Notes: generated by a model from the sequence alone, not told the origin. A DNA stretch of 27,849 nucleotides from Flavonifractor avicola (GCA_019116915.1 DXAS01000004.1:1-27849); one strand, 5' to 3'; positions 7,199-15,465 are shown, numbered from the stretch's first letter. Numbers and translations: made by a program.

Positions 7199-8863
7199 TT
7201 AACCCATCCCCATCATAGCTTCCATCATATTGGACCCCTGAGGGCTGGGAGCCAGGATCACTTCCCCCTCCTCCAGGCCGTCCACAATCTCGATGTAGTT
7301 GTCGTCGTTGCGGCCCAGGGTCACCTGACGCTCTTCTGTGGCAGTGACATCCACTACATTTCCCTTTTCATCCAGGCAGCCCTCTTTGGCCACCAGAACA
7401 GTATTCCCCCGCTCCACAGCCTCCACCGGCAGGACGAGCACATTGCCCACCTCTTCCACAATGATCTTGGCGGAAACGTTCATGCCGGGATACAGTTCTT
7501 CAGGAGAGCCATCCACCAGAACAGTGACCGGATAGCTGGTGTGTCCGCTGGCGGTGGTGCCGTTGATGTTGATCTTATCCACCACGCCGGTGAAACTCTG
7601 CCCGTCCAGAGCATCGGCAGTGATCTCCACCTTCTGGCCCACCTGGATCTGGCTGATGTCCTGTTCGTCAATATCCATCTCAAAGGTGAGCTGGGAGCGG
7701 TCATAGATCACGGCGGGATAGGTTACGGTGGTGCCGGAGCTGGACATACCGTTGATGTTGTCTCCCACATCAAGGTTCTTCTCAATGACCTGACCGTCGA
7801 TGGTGGAGGTGATGGTATAGTCGTCCAGCTTTTCCTGGGCGTTTTTCAGGGAGAGCTGGGCATTTTCCAGGGCGATCCTGGCGTTTTCGATCTGGGTGTC
7901 CAGATCCGCTTCGGCGATCACACCGATGACCTGCCCCACACTGACCCGGTCCCCCTCCTTCACATTGAGGACATCCAGGTCACCGGAGGCCTTTGCTGTG
8001 ATCTGGGCGGAGGCCGCATAGGTAAAGTTGGAGCTGGCCGCGCAGGCCGCGCCGCCGATGGAGGCCGTGCCCTGGCTGGTCTCGGACAACACACCCGGGT
8101 TGTTGACCTGAATGGTTACCTGGCGCACCAGAGTGCCGCCCGCTCCCACCTCATCGGTGGCGGCAATCTCAGCCACTGTGCCGGTCAGGGTAGAACCGGT
8201 GCCATTCACGGTTACCGTGGCGGTCTGTCCCACATAGAAGCCGGCGGCGTCCGCCGCATGGAAGGGTACCTTCAGCTTCATGTGATCCCGGTCCAGCACG
8301 TCGGCGATCACAGTACCCACCGTAACGGTGTCCCCCTGCTCCACGTGCAGTTCGGTGATAACGCCGGCGTCCTTGGCGGTAATGTTCCGGTCCTTCTGGT
8401 TGTCGCTCTGGGTCTTGAGCAGATCGTCCAGGGTGAGCTGAGCCGAGCGGACATTGAGCTGGAGCTGCTCAATGTTGTTCTCCACATCCTTGGCATCGAT
8501 GCGGAAGAGCACGTCGCCCTTATGTACCGTCTGTCCCTCTTCGAAGGGGGCCTCCAGAATCTCGCCGCTGACCAGAGTGGTCACGTTGTAGGACTGGATG
8601 GGTTCAATGGTACCGGTACCCGACACGGACACCGTCATATCCTGCATGGAGGCCGTGTAGGGCAAATAGGCACTGCTGATGATCTGCTTGCCCGCACCCA
8701 TACAGCGGGAAAGCAGGAAGGCAATGATCACCACGATCACCACCAGGGCGATCACCCGCTTGACCCACTTGCGCTTCTTTTTGGGCGCCTTAAACTCCGG
8801 GAGTTTTTTCTGATCCTCCTTGGGCGCCGCTGTGGTTTCCGATTTTACTTGGGTTGCTTCCAT
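7199..8863 (-). CDS. HlyD/MacA-type efflux adaptor with duplicated lipoyl-hairpin module
   Basis: The 554-residue membrane-fusion-type adaptor has a basic cytoplasmic N-terminus and one membrane anchor (about 34-52). Two successive modules follow. The first (about 75-260) has SGEILEAPFEEGQTVHKGDV, a short coil and GVITELHVEQGDTVTVG. The second (about 275-545) has SAQITAKASGDLDVLNVKEG, a coil (ENARIALENAQLSLKNAQEK) and DGQVIEKNLDVGDNING, then the barrel region with ELYPGMNVSAKI. Ordinary MacA proteins have one such module in about 370-400 residues. The protein ends in a Met/Gly-rich tail (MMEAMMGMG). AAGGAG precedes the ATG. It probably joins the ATPase and permease to the cell wall or to substrate. 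Confidence 0.87.
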   Translation of the reverse strand: MEATQVKSETTAAPKEDQKKLPEFKAPKKKRKWVKRVIALVVIVVIIAFLLSRCMGAGKQIISSAYLPYTASMQDMTVSVSGTGTIEPIQSYNVTTLVSGEILEAPFEEGQTVHKGDVLFRIDAKDVENNIEQLQLNVRSAQLTLDDLLKTQSDNQKDRNITAKDAGVITELHVEQGDTVTVGTVIADVLDRDHMKLKVPFHAADAAGFYVGQTATVTVNGTGSTLTGTVAEIAATDEVGAGGTLVRQVTIQVNNPGVLSETSQGTASIGGAACAASSNFTYAASAQITAKASGDLDVLNVKEGDRVSVGQVIGVIAEADLDTQIENARIALENAQLSLKNAQEKLDDYTITSTIDGQVIEKNLDVGDNINGMSSSGTTVTYPAVIYDRSQLTFEMDIDEQDISQIQVGQKVEITADALDGQSFTGVVDKININGTTASGHTSYPVTVLVDGSPEELYPGMNVSAKIIVEEVGNVLVLPVEAVERGNTVLVAKEGCLDEKGNVVDVTATEERQVTLGRNDDNYIEIVDGLEEGEVILAPSPQGSNMMEAMMGMG

Positions 8864-8878
8864 GGTCGTTTCTCCTTT

Positions 8879-9505
8879 TCATTGCTGTCCCCGGCCGGGC
8901 ACAGCCTCTTTTGCAGCTACGCCCCGCTGTAAGATCCCCAAAATACGAATCAGCCTGGCTCTGGCCTGCTCCATGCCGCCGTCCTGCTCTGCCGTCAGCA
9001 TGGTCCCCGCCACTGCGGAGATCAGCAGGTGAAACAGATCAGGCAGATCAGTCTCGCTGCGCAGATCCAAACGAGACAGATCAATCTTGTCCCGCAGGCG
9101 GTCCACAATGGCGCAGGGCCCCTGCCGGTTGAGGATCAATCCCGGCTGAAGCCGCTGATTGCGGCGGAGGATGGCCGCCATCTCCCGGAAATCATCGCTG
9201 TTCCGGTTGGCCTGCAGATAGTCAAACAGGTCCAGAAAGGCCTGAAACAAATCGCCGCCGTCCCGGTCCAGCCATTCCTCCACCTGCTCCACCAGCTGCT
9301 GGCCATAGGACTCCATCAGATAGCGGAACAAGTCCTCCTTGTCGGTAAAGTACATATAGAAGCTGCCCCTGGGAATGCCCGCCTCCCGGATCATCCGGTT
9401 GATGGAGGCATCCTCATAAGGTACCCGGACAAATTCCGCCCGGGCCGCCGCCAGCAGGCGCTCCCGCTTTTCTGCCGGCAGATGAAAAAAGGTCATACTT
9501 GGCAC
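8879..9505 (-). CDS. TetR/AcrR-family transcriptional repressor
   Basis: The 208-residue regulator has an N-terminal helix-turn-helix (about 15-60: RERLLAAARAEF, DASINRMIREAG, IPRGSFYMYFTDKEDLFRYL) and a variable ligand-binding domain behind it. A GTG start at 9505 is proposed because GGAGG sits 8 bases before it. An in-frame ATG three codons later has too long a spacing, and an upstream TTG has no ribosome-binding site. It is the first gene of the efflux operon, with the adaptor ATG 15 bases after its stop, and two palindromes cover its promoter. It therefore very likely represses itself and the pump and is released by a pump substrate. Confidence 0.88.
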   Translation of the reverse strand: MPSMTFFHLPAEKRERLLAAARAEFVRVPYEDASINRMIREAGIPRGSFYMYFTDKEDLFRYLMESYGQQLVEQVEEWLDRDGGDLFQAFLDLFDYLQANRNSDDFREMAAILRRNQRLQPGLILNRQGPCAIVDRLRDKIDLSRLDLRSETDLPDLFHLLISAVAGTMLTAEQDGGMEQARARLIRILGILQRGVAAKEAVPGRGQQ

Positions 9506-9523
9506 AGTGCTTCCCTCCAGACC

Positions 9524-9562
9524 TGACAACCTGTCGTATTATCTTAATCCGACAAGCTGTCA
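9524..9562. promoter_or_regulatory. Twin palindromic operators for the TetR regulator
   Basis: Two near-identical inverted repeats of the form GACA-nnn-TGTC lie at 9525-9535 (GACAACCTGTC) and 9551-9561 (GACAAGCTGTC), with centres 26 bp apart. The 13-bp extended sites are also near reverse complements of each other. One sits in the -35/-10 spacer and the other at the expected transcription start, a classic repression layout. Confidence 0.75.
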
Positions 9563-9570
9563 TATGTCAA
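9541..9570 (-). promoter_or_regulatory. Promoter of the tetR-efflux operon
   Basis: On the minus strand a perfect -35 TTGACA (9565-9570), an 18-bp spacer and a partial -10 TAAGAT (9541-9546). Transcription starts near 9534, inside the downstream operator. Confidence 0.65.
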
Positions 9571-9683
9571 CAGGGCGGGCGCAGAATTCACAATTTGTTC
9601 CCAACCATTCCGTCAGACAGGATAGCAGACCCTTCCCAAAGCTTCCATAAAAAAAAGATGAAATTTTTCTAAAAGAATAGGGG

Positions 9684-9709
9684 CGGCAGCAACGCGATCC
9701 TGCCGTTTT
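9684..9709 (+). terminator. Terminator-like hairpin with no assigned gene
   Basis: CGGCAG (9684-9689) pairs with CTGCCG (9700-9705), followed by TTTT, CCCG and TTTTT on the plus strand. No plus-strand gene precedes it in the AT-rich gap 9571-9680, where I see nothing else. It may be chance or the end of a short plus-strand RNA. Confidence 0.3.
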
Positions 9710-9723
9710 CCCGTTTTTGACGC

Positions 9724-9754
9724 AAAAAGGGGCGCTGTATGGCAGCGCCCCTTT
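9724..9754 (-). terminator. Intrinsic terminator of ackA
   Basis: A 12-bp stem (9726-9737 with 9743-9754, loop TATGG) has a U-tract on the minus strand from the AAAAA at 9724-9728. It lies 25 bases after the ackA stop. Confidence 0.85.
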
Positions 9755-9778
9755 GAATGGAACGATATTCTGTTTTCC

Positions 9779-10975
9779 TTACTTGCCCACAATGGCGGCG
9801 GTATCCATGGCGATCATGAGCTCCTCGTCGGTGGGGATGAGGAGGACCTTCACCTTGGAGTCGGCGGCGGAGATCACGGTCTCCTTACCACGGACGTTGT
9901 TGGCCTCGGCGTCCATCTTCACGCCCATGAACTCCAGGCCGGAAGCGGCGGCCATACGGGTGTTGGCATCGTTCTCGCCCACGCCGGCGGTGAACACGAT
10001 GGCGTCCACACCGCCCATGGCGGCAGCATAGGCGCCGATGAGCTTCTTCACGCCATACTGGAAGGCCTCCAGAGCCAGAGCAGCCTGCTTGTTGCCCTCC
10101 TCGGCGGCGTTCTCAATGTCGCGGAAGTCGGAGGACACACCGGAGATACCCAGCACGCCGGACTTCTTGTTGAGGATGGTCATCATTTCCTTCATGTCGT
10201 AGCCATACTTGTTCATCAGGTACTCCATGATGCCGGCGTCCAGATCGCCGGAGCGGGTGCCCATGGGCAGACCGGCCAGGGGGGTGAAGCCCATGGAGGT
10301 GTCCACGCTCTTGCCGCAGTCCACAGCGGTCACGGAGGAGCCGTTGCCCAGGTGGCAGGTGATGATCTTCAGCTCCTCAATGGGCTTGCCCAGCATAGCG
10401 GCAGCCCGGGCGGAAACATAGCGGTGAGAGGTGCCGTGGAAGCCGTAGCGGCGGACCTTATCCTTCTCATAGTACTCGTAGGGCAGAGCATAGATGTAGC
10501 TCTTGGCGGGCATGGTCTGATGGAAGGCGGTGTCGAACACGCCCACCATGGGCACGCCGGGCATGACCTTCTGGCAGGCACGGATGCCGGTGATGTTGGC
10601 AGGATTGTGGAGAGGGGCCAGGGGGATGCACTCCTCCAGAGCAGCCATGACCTCGTCGGTGATGAGCACGGAGGAGGCGAACTTCTCGCCGCCGTGCACC
10701 ACGCGGTGACCCACAGCGTCGATCTCGGAGGCACTCTTGATCACGCCGTGCTCGCTGGAGAGCAGAGCGTCCAGCACGGCCTGAATGGCCTCGGCATGGG
10801 TGGGCATGGGGATCTCGAACTCATACTTGGCGGCCTTGGCGGGGACCTTATGGGTCAGGCGGCCGTCGATGCCGATGCGCTCACACAGGCCCTTGGCCAG
10901 CACCTCACGGGTGGCGGGGTCCATGAGCTGATACTTGAGGGAAGAGCTGCCAGCGTTGATGACCAGAACTTTCAT
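9779..10975 (-). CDS. ackA: Acetate kinase
   Basis: The enzyme interconverts acetyl phosphate plus ADP with acetate plus ATP in the cytoplasm, the ATP-yielding last step of acetate fermentation. At 398 residues it is full length. Signatures include NAGSSSLKYQL at the N-terminus, GHRVVHGG, HNPANI, FDTAFHQTMP, GFHGTSHRYVS, ITCHLGNGSSV and FTAGVGEN. The ATG at 10975 follows AAGGAGAGAT; an upstream frame extension lacks a start signal. It is monocistronic, with its own terminator and a promoter back-to-back with that of tmcAL. The usual partner pta is not adjacent in this window. Confidence 0.97.
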   Translation of the reverse strand: MKVLVINAGSSSLKYQLMDPATREVLAKGLCERIGIDGRLTHKVPAKAAKYEFEIPMPTHAEAIQAVLDALLSSEHGVIKSASEIDAVGHRVVHGGEKFASSVLITDEVMAALEECIPLAPLHNPANITGIRACQKVMPGVPMVGVFDTAFHQTMPAKSYIYALPYEYYEKDKVRRYGFHGTSHRYVSARAAAMLGKPIEELKIITCHLGNGSSVTAVDCGKSVDTSMGFTPLAGLPMGTRSGDLDAGIMEYLMNKYGYDMKEMMTILNKKSGVLGISGVSSDFRDIENAAEEGNKQAALALEAFQYGVKKLIGAYAAAMGGVDAIVFTAGVGENDANTRMAAASGLEFMGVKMDAEANNVRGKETVISAADSKVKVLLIPTDEELMIAMDTAAIVGK

Positions 10976-11062
10976 GGTTCCATCTCTCCTTACATTTCCT
11001 GATAAACTATGGCTTGAGAGCCAGGCGTTCCCGTAGTACAATAACAGAAACATATCAGTTTT

Positions 11063-11091
11063 ATTTTATCCCTTTTTTTCACAAAGAACAA
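11063..11091 (-). promoter_or_regulatory. Candidate ackA promoter
   Basis: On the minus strand -35 TTGTTC (11086-11091, 3/6), a 17-bp spacer and -10 TAAAAT (11063-11068, 5/6). The leader would be about 80 bases long. Confidence 0.4.
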
Positions 11092-11099
11092 CCCACATT

Positions 11100-11128
11100 T
11101 TGACTGAAAGGGAGAGAAATTTTACTCT
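11100..11128 (+). promoter_or_regulatory. Candidate tmcAL promoter
   Basis: -35 TTGACT (11100-11105, 5/6), a 17-bp spacer and a weak -10 TACTCT (11123-11128). It sits directly beside the divergent ackA promoter, so a shared regulator could act on both. Confidence 0.4.
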
Positions 11129-11146
11129 CGTTCTGGAGGAAAAGCC

Positions 11147-12313
11147 ATGACCGCTGTAGGCATCGTTGCGGAATACAATCCATTCCACCTGGGCCACGCC
11201 TGGCACATCGCCCAGACCCGCCGCCTGCTGGAGGAGGACCGGCCGGTGGTGTGCGTCATGAGCGGCCACTGGGTACAGGGGGCGGATTGCGCCGTTACGG
11301 ACAAATGGACCCGTGCTGGACTGGCTCTGGAGGGGGGCGCCGATCTGGTGCTGGAGCTGCCCACCCCCTGGGCCATGGCCTCAGCAGAGGCCTTTGCCCG
11401 GGGAGCGGTGTCGATTCTGGCTGCCACCGGGGTGGTAGATACCCTCTCCTTTGGCAGCGAGTGCGGCAGCGCTGATGAACTGCGCCAGGCAGCGGAGGCT
11501 CTGGATGCCCCGGACTTCCCTGCCAGGCTGCGGGCAGCTCTGGGCAAGGGGCTGTCCTTTCCCGCCGCCCGGCAGGAGGCTGCAAATTGTTCCTGCCTGT
11601 CCACCCCAAACAACAACCTGGGGGTGGAATACCTGCGGGCCCTCCGCCATCTGTCCGCCTCCATGGAGGTAGTAACGGTACCCCGCCGGGGGGCGGAGCA
11701 TAACAGCAGCCGGACGGTGGAGGGTTTCGCTTCCGCTACCCAGATCCGGCGACTACTGCGGAGCGGACAGCAAGAGGAAGCCGCCCTGCTGGTACGCCCC
11801 AACGCTCTGGACCAGATGGGGGCGATATCCTCCCTGTCCCATATCGAGCGGGCCATTCTGGCCAAACTGCGCACCATGGACGCCTCAGACTGGGCCGCCC
11901 TCCCCGACAGCGGCGCGGCAGAAGGCCTGCCGGAACGTCTGGTCCGCGCCGCCCGACAGGCCCTCTCCCTGGATGAATTCTACTCCCTTGCCAAAACCAA
12001 GCGCTATACCCACGCCCGACTCCGGCGGCTGGCTCTGTCCGCCTTTTTGGGGCTGACCACGGATCGTCCCGCGCTGCCCCCCTATGTGCGGGTGCTGGGG
12101 CTCAACAGCCGGGGACAGGCACTTCTGAAGGAGATGAAAAGAACCTGTCCCCTCCCCATTCTGACCAAGCCCGCTCAGGCCAGGGACCTGACCGGTCCGG
12201 CCCGCCAGCTCTTTGAGGCGGAAGTCCGATACACCGACCTGTACGGTCTGTGCTTCCCTATACCCAGGCCCTGCGGCTTGGAGTGGACCTCCAGCCCAGT
12301 CATCATAAAATAA
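11147..12313 (+). CDS. tmcAL: tRNA(Met) cytidine acetate ligase (YlbM family)
   Basis: TmcAL activates acetate with ATP and transfers the acetyl group to the wobble cytidine of elongator tRNA-Met, giving ac4C34 and accurate AUG decoding. The 388-residue protein begins with the nucleotidyltransferase-like motif VGIVAEYNPFHLGHAWHIAQ, including the HxGH signature. It continues with VVCVMSGHWVQGADCAVTDK, KWTRAGLALEGGADLVLELP and SFGSECG, all family hallmarks. GGAGG precedes the ATG at 11147. It is divergent from ackA; similar neighbourhoods of ylbM with pta/ackA occur in clostridia. Because the enzyme uses free acetate, this placement makes metabolic sense, although a regulatory link is inference. 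Confidence 0.93.
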   Translation: MTAVGIVAEYNPFHLGHAWHIAQTRRLLEEDRPVVCVMSGHWVQGADCAVTDKWTRAGLALEGGADLVLELPTPWAMASAEAFARGAVSILAATGVVDTLSFGSECGSADELRQAAEALDAPDFPARLRAALGKGLSFPAARQEAANCSCLSTPNNNLGVEYLRALRHLSASMEVVTVPRRGAEHNSSRTVEGFASATQIRRLLRSGQQEEAALLVRPNALDQMGAISSLSHIERAILAKLRTMDASDWAALPDSGAAEGLPERLVRAARQALSLDEFYSLAKTKRYTHARLRRLALSAFLGLTTDRPALPPYVRVLGLNSRGQALLKEMKRTCPLPILTKPAQARDLTGPARQLFEAEVRYTDLYGLCFPIPRPCGLEWTSSPVIIK

Positions 12314-12347
12314 AAAAGTGTCGCGGGAAATCCCGCGACACTTTTTT
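12312..12347. terminator. Bidirectional terminator between tmcAL and rsfS
   Basis: GTGTCGCGGG (12318-12327) pairs with CCCGCGACAC (12332-12341), with A6 before and T6 after, so it serves both converging transcripts. On the minus strand it closes the long operon ending in rsfS. Confidence 0.92.
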
Positions 12348-12353
12348 ACTGCT

Positions 12354-12716
12354 TTAGTTTTCCGTGAGCACACCGGACAGGTCCACAGGGGTGGCGTCGC
12401 TCCACAGGCGCTCCAGATCGTAAAACTCTCTGGCCTCCTCGTTGAAGATGTGGACCACCACGGAGGAGAAGTCCAGCAGAATCCAGATGCCGCCCCGGTG
12501 GCCCTCCACATGGTGGGGAGGCTCGCCGGCGTCTTTCAGTTCCTTCTCACAGACGTCGGCCAGGGCCTTGATCTGGGTGGTGGAGGTGGCGGAGCACAGC
12601 ACGAAATAGTCGGCCAGCGTGGTCAGATGACCGGTCTCCAGCACCTTAATATCCAGGCCCTTCTTACTGTCCAGCGCTTTGGCGGCCAGCAGGGCAATTT
12701 CCTTAGGTGTTAACAT
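12354..12716 (-). CDS. rsfS: Ribosome silencing factor RsfS (IojAP family)
   Basis: RsfS binds ribosomal protein L14 on the 50S subunit and blocks joining with 30S under nutrient limitation. The 120-residue length is normal. Family motifs are LETGHLTTLADYFVLCSATS, QIKALADVCEKELKDAG, EGHRGGIWILLDFSSVVVHI and REFYDLERLWSDA. AAGGAGAGA precedes the ATG. It is the last gene of the yhbY-nadD/yqeK-LCP-rsfS cluster, 12 bases after the LCP stop, and is followed by the shared terminator. Confidence 0.95.
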   Translation of the reverse strand: MLTPKEIALLAAKALDSKKGLDIKVLETGHLTTLADYFVLCSATSTTQIKALADVCEKELKDAGEPPHHVEGHRGGIWILLDFSSVVVHIFNEEAREFYDLERLWSDATPVDLSGVLTEN

Positions 12717-12728
12717 AAAATCTCTCCT

Positions 12729-14255
12729 TTACTCCACAGGCTCCATGCCCGGACCAATCTCCGGTGTCGATTCAGGAGCGGGTGTGGCTGCCGGCGTAGG
12801 GGCCGGAGTTGGGGTAGGCGCCGGGGTCGCAGAGGGCTGCGCACTGGCCGTGGGACTGGGTGTGGAAGCCGGGGTCGCGGAGGGCTGCGCACTGGCTGCC
12901 GGACTGTTACTGGGCCTGGGCGTGGAAGTCACTTCCGGCTTGGGCGTGCTGCTGGGCTTGGTCGTTGTGTTGGAGCTGCCCGAGCCGCTGGAACTGTTCG
13001 AACTGGAAGAACCGGACGAACTGCTGGAGCTGCCGCCCTGAGGCTTAGCCGCATAGGTGTCCTCCACATGGCCGCTGGTGGAGGACAGAGACCCGTCGTC
13101 ATTGACGCTCATCAGATCCAGCTGATCCAACCGGATGTCCTCCAGATAGGGGTTGAAATAGGTGTTGATCATTTCCAGGGTCTGATCCTGGATGGGGGTC
13201 ACATAGGACTGCTTGTTGCCCACCGTCCGGCTATAGACGTAAACGCCCTCACAGGGCAGGGTCATAAAGTTGACATTCTCCATGCTCAGCCCGCCCAGAA
13301 TGGCCTCCTGGGCAAACCAGGCCAGGTTATTCACGGTAAGAGTGCCGCGGGTATCCACATTATTGAAGAAGATCTGAGCCAGGGCGGGGATCTTATCCAC
13401 AGTCAAGTTGTTCAGACAGGTCTCAATAACCGCCTTCAGGAAATCCTGCTGGGTCTGGATACGGCCCAGATCGCCGGAAGGGTAACCGCCGTAGACGATC
13501 AGCTTGCCGTTTTCAATCTTGTTATTCTTCCGCCAACGCAGCAACTGCATGGCCTCGTCGCCGTCGATCTCCTGAGGGCCGGCCTCCAGATGAATATAGA
13601 GATCCTGGGTGCCGTCGTCATAGTTCATATCGTAGGGCACATCAAACCACACCGGGCCGACGGCATCCACCAACTCGCCCACGGCCTCCCACTCCACTAC
13701 CATGGTGAAGTCAGGCTGGAATCCGATCAGGTAGGAGATCTCCTCCTTCAGATAATCGATGCCATCCCTGTCGTAGTTGGAAGCCCAGTTGTAGACGGAA
13801 TTGATCTTCTTCACGTCCCAGGGCACATTGACCATAGTATCACGGGGAATATTCAGCACATTGAGCTGCTGGTTGGGAATGTCGTAGGACATGACCATAA
13901 TGGTGTCGGTGTTGCCGCCGCCGCCGGTATCCCGTCCCACCACCAGGAAGGTGTAGAACTCCTCCTTCCGGTCGCCGGACAGTTTCGGTCCCGTCATCTC
14001 CATTCCGGCAGATTCCTCCGCATCGGGGGGCGCTACATTGGGAATCTCCGGCTTGACCACCAGCAGCTTATAGGCCACAAACAGGATCACGATCAGGGCT
14101 GCGATCACTGTAAAGATGATAAACAAGATGCGCAGGATCTTTTCCCTGGGCGTGCGCTGGGGCTTTGGTTTTTTCTGCTTGGGGGCTTTGGGCGGCTTTT
14201 GCTCTTTCGCGAGCCGGGCGCCGCCGCGGCTGTTCTTTTTCTCTTCCGGGTTCAT
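12729..14255 (-). CDS. LytR-CpsA-Psr (LCP) family cell-wall glycopolymer ligase
   Basis: LCP enzymes transfer teichoic acids or capsular polymers from undecaprenyl carriers to peptidoglycan outside the membrane. The 508-residue protein has a Lys/Pro-rich cytoplasmic tail (1-40), one membrane helix (about 41-66) and the LCP domain (about 100-330). Visible are FLVVGRDTGGGGNTDTIMVM, LNVLNIPRDTMVNVPW with the key arginine, and DGDEAMQLLRWRKNN. After about 410 the chain becomes a Ser-, Pro-, Thr- and Ala-rich low-complexity tail with internal repeats, presumably threading the wall. It starts one base after the nadD/yqeK stop. The substrate polymer is unknown. Confidence 0.92.
   Translation of the reverse strand: MNPEEKKNSRGGARLAKEQKPPKAPKQKKPKPQRTPREKILRILFIIFTVIAALIVILFVAYKLLVVKPEIPNVAPPDAEESAGMEMTGPKLSGDRKEEFYTFLVVGRDTGGGGNTDTIMVMSYDIPNQQLNVLNIPRDTMVNVPWDVKKINSVYNWASNYDRDGIDYLKEEISYLIGFQPDFTMVVEWEAVGELVDAVGPVWFDVPYDMNYDDGTQDLYIHLEAGPQEIDGDEAMQLLRWRKNNKIENGKLIVYGGYPSGDLGRIQTQQDFLKAVIETCLNNLTVDKIPALAQIFFNNVDTRGTLTVNNLAWFAQEAILGGLSMENVNFMTLPCEGVYVYSRTVGNKQSYVTPIQDQTLEMINTYFNPYLEDIRLDQLDLMSVNDDGSLSSTSGHVEDTYAAKPQGGSSSSSSGSSSSNSSSGSGSSNTTTKPSSTPKPEVTSTPRPSNSPAASAQPSATPASTPSPTASAQPSATPAPTPTPAPTPAATPAPESTPEIGPGMEPVE
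12821..12928. repeat. Imperfect tandem repeat in the LCP gene tail
   Basis: Two units start with CCGGGGTCGC at 12821 and 12869 and both end in GTGGAAG. The first is 48 bases; the second is 60 because of a 12-base insertion. They encode repeated SAQPSATP-type segments in frame, so copy number can change without breaking the gene. Confidence 0.7.
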
Positions 14256-14256
14256 C

Positions 14257-15465
14257 TCAAGGTTCCTTTCTGCTGGATTTACTCCTCAGCCAATCCCTGG
14301 CCTGCAGCGTGTTGCTGTGGACCGGCAGGCCCCGGTCCTTCATCTCCTGAATGCTCATCTCGCAACCCAGCAGCACTGCCTGATCCAGATCCTCATAAGC
14401 CAGCTTTCGCAGCTTCTCCACCCCCGGGAAGTCCCGGTTGGGTTCCATGTAGTCGGCGATGTACAGAATCTTCTCCAGCAGCGTCATATCCGCTTTGCCG
14501 GTGGTGTGCCAGAAAATCGCATTGTAAATATCGTCACTCACTCCATACACATCCCGGGCCACACACGCCCCGGTTTTGGAATGGAGCAGCTTAACAGCAC
14601 GCTGTTCCAAATCATCCAGTACGATACCATATTTATGGCATAATTGCAACTGTTCGTCCATCTCCAGATATTTTGTAATATCATGGAGGATACCTGCCCG
14701 GCGGGCCTTTTCCTCGTCGGCGCCCCAGCGGCGGGCCAGACGCACCGCCTCCTCTTCCGTGCCCCTGATGTGGGCAATTCGCTTGGCCCGGATCATGGAG
14801 CAGGCGCAGGCCCGCAGTTCCCGGTCCGGCAGATGCTTCAGGTCAAAATGGACCCCGTACAGGCCGTGGCGGATGATATATCCATATACTGCCGGAGACA
14901 GATACTCCTGTCCCTCTCCCCGGGCCAGCAGCTCCCTCAGCTGGGTGGAGGATACATCTACAATATGGGGCAGCTGGAGCACACAGGTCTTGGCCCCGAA
15001 GGTCTTTTGCAGATACTCTGCCTGGATGTTCAGGGCCTCGCCGCTGTCGCTCTGGGTACGGGCAAAGGTACATACCCCTGCCAGGCGGGTGATCCGTTGG
15101 GGCTCCCACCAGTTCTGCAGGGTAAGAAACATATCGGTACCCATCATCAGCCACAGCTCCGCATTGGGATACTGGGCGTGGATCTGCTCCAGCGTATCCG
15201 CAGTGTAGCTTTTCCCGGGTCGGGAGAGCTCCAGGGCATTGACCCCGATCCGATCGGGCAGCAGCAGACTGTCCGCCGCCAGCTCCACCATAGCCAGCCG
15301 CTCCCGGGGTCCGGGACTGTCCTCAGGCAGTTCCTTGTGGGGCGGCAGCGCCGCCGGGACAAACTGCAAACGGTCCAGCTCCAGAACGTCCATCGCCGCC
15401 TGAGCCGAGGTCAGATGCCCCAAATGGGGTGGATTGAAGGTCCCGCCATAGATGCCCAGCTTCAT
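14257..15465 (-). CDS. nadD: Fused nicotinate-nucleotide adenylyltransferase (NadD) and HD hydrolase (YqeK)
   Basis: The 402-residue polypeptide joins two enzymes that are separate neighbours in Bacillus. Residues 1-200 are NadD, which makes deamido-NAD from nicotinate mononucleotide and ATP: KLGIYGGTFNPPHLGH with the HxGH motif at 14-17 and VSSTQLR at 171-177. Residues 215-402 are YqeK, an HD-domain protein whose characterised relatives cleave diadenosine tetraphosphate symmetrically. Its metal ligands include H232, H261-D262, H320 and D338. The ATG at 15465 sits 7 bases after GAGGGGG; the ATG two codons upstream is a possible alternative. LCP follows after one base. The fusion may couple NAD synthesis to Ap4A disposal. 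Confidence 0.92.
   Translation of the reverse strand: MKLGIYGGTFNPPHLGHLTSAQAAMDVLELDRLQFVPAALPPHKELPEDSPGPRERLAMVELAADSLLLPDRIGVNALELSRPGKSYTADTLEQIHAQYPNAELWLMMGTDMFLTLQNWWEPQRITRLAGVCTFARTQSDSGEALNIQAEYLQKTFGAKTCVLQLPHIVDVSSTQLRELLARGEGQEYLSPAVYGYIIRHGLYGVHFDLKHLPDRELRACACSMIRAKRIAHIRGTEEEAVRLARRWGADEEKARRAGILHDITKYLEMDEQLQLCHKYGIVLDDLEQRAVKLLHSKTGACVARDVYGVSDDIYNAIFWHTTGKADMTLLEKILYIADYMEPNRDFPGVEKLRKLAYEDLDQAVLLGCEMSIQEMKDRGLPVHSNTLQARDWLRSKSSRKEP

Noticed and set aside
6470..8932. 820-residue open frame on the plus strand, antisense to the ATPase and adaptor genes
   Set aside because: It lies opposite well-recognised genes, has no ribosome-binding site, and its His/Gly/Leu-rich content is typical of antisense frames in GC-rich DNA.
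9571..9680. Small RNA or gene in the AT-rich gap before the orphan hairpin
   Set aside because: No credible plus-strand promoter or ORF with a ribosome-binding site was found.
13068..14594. 508-residue plus-strand frame opposite the LCP gene
   Set aside because: Antisense shadow of a clear LCP gene with no promoter or ribosome-binding site.
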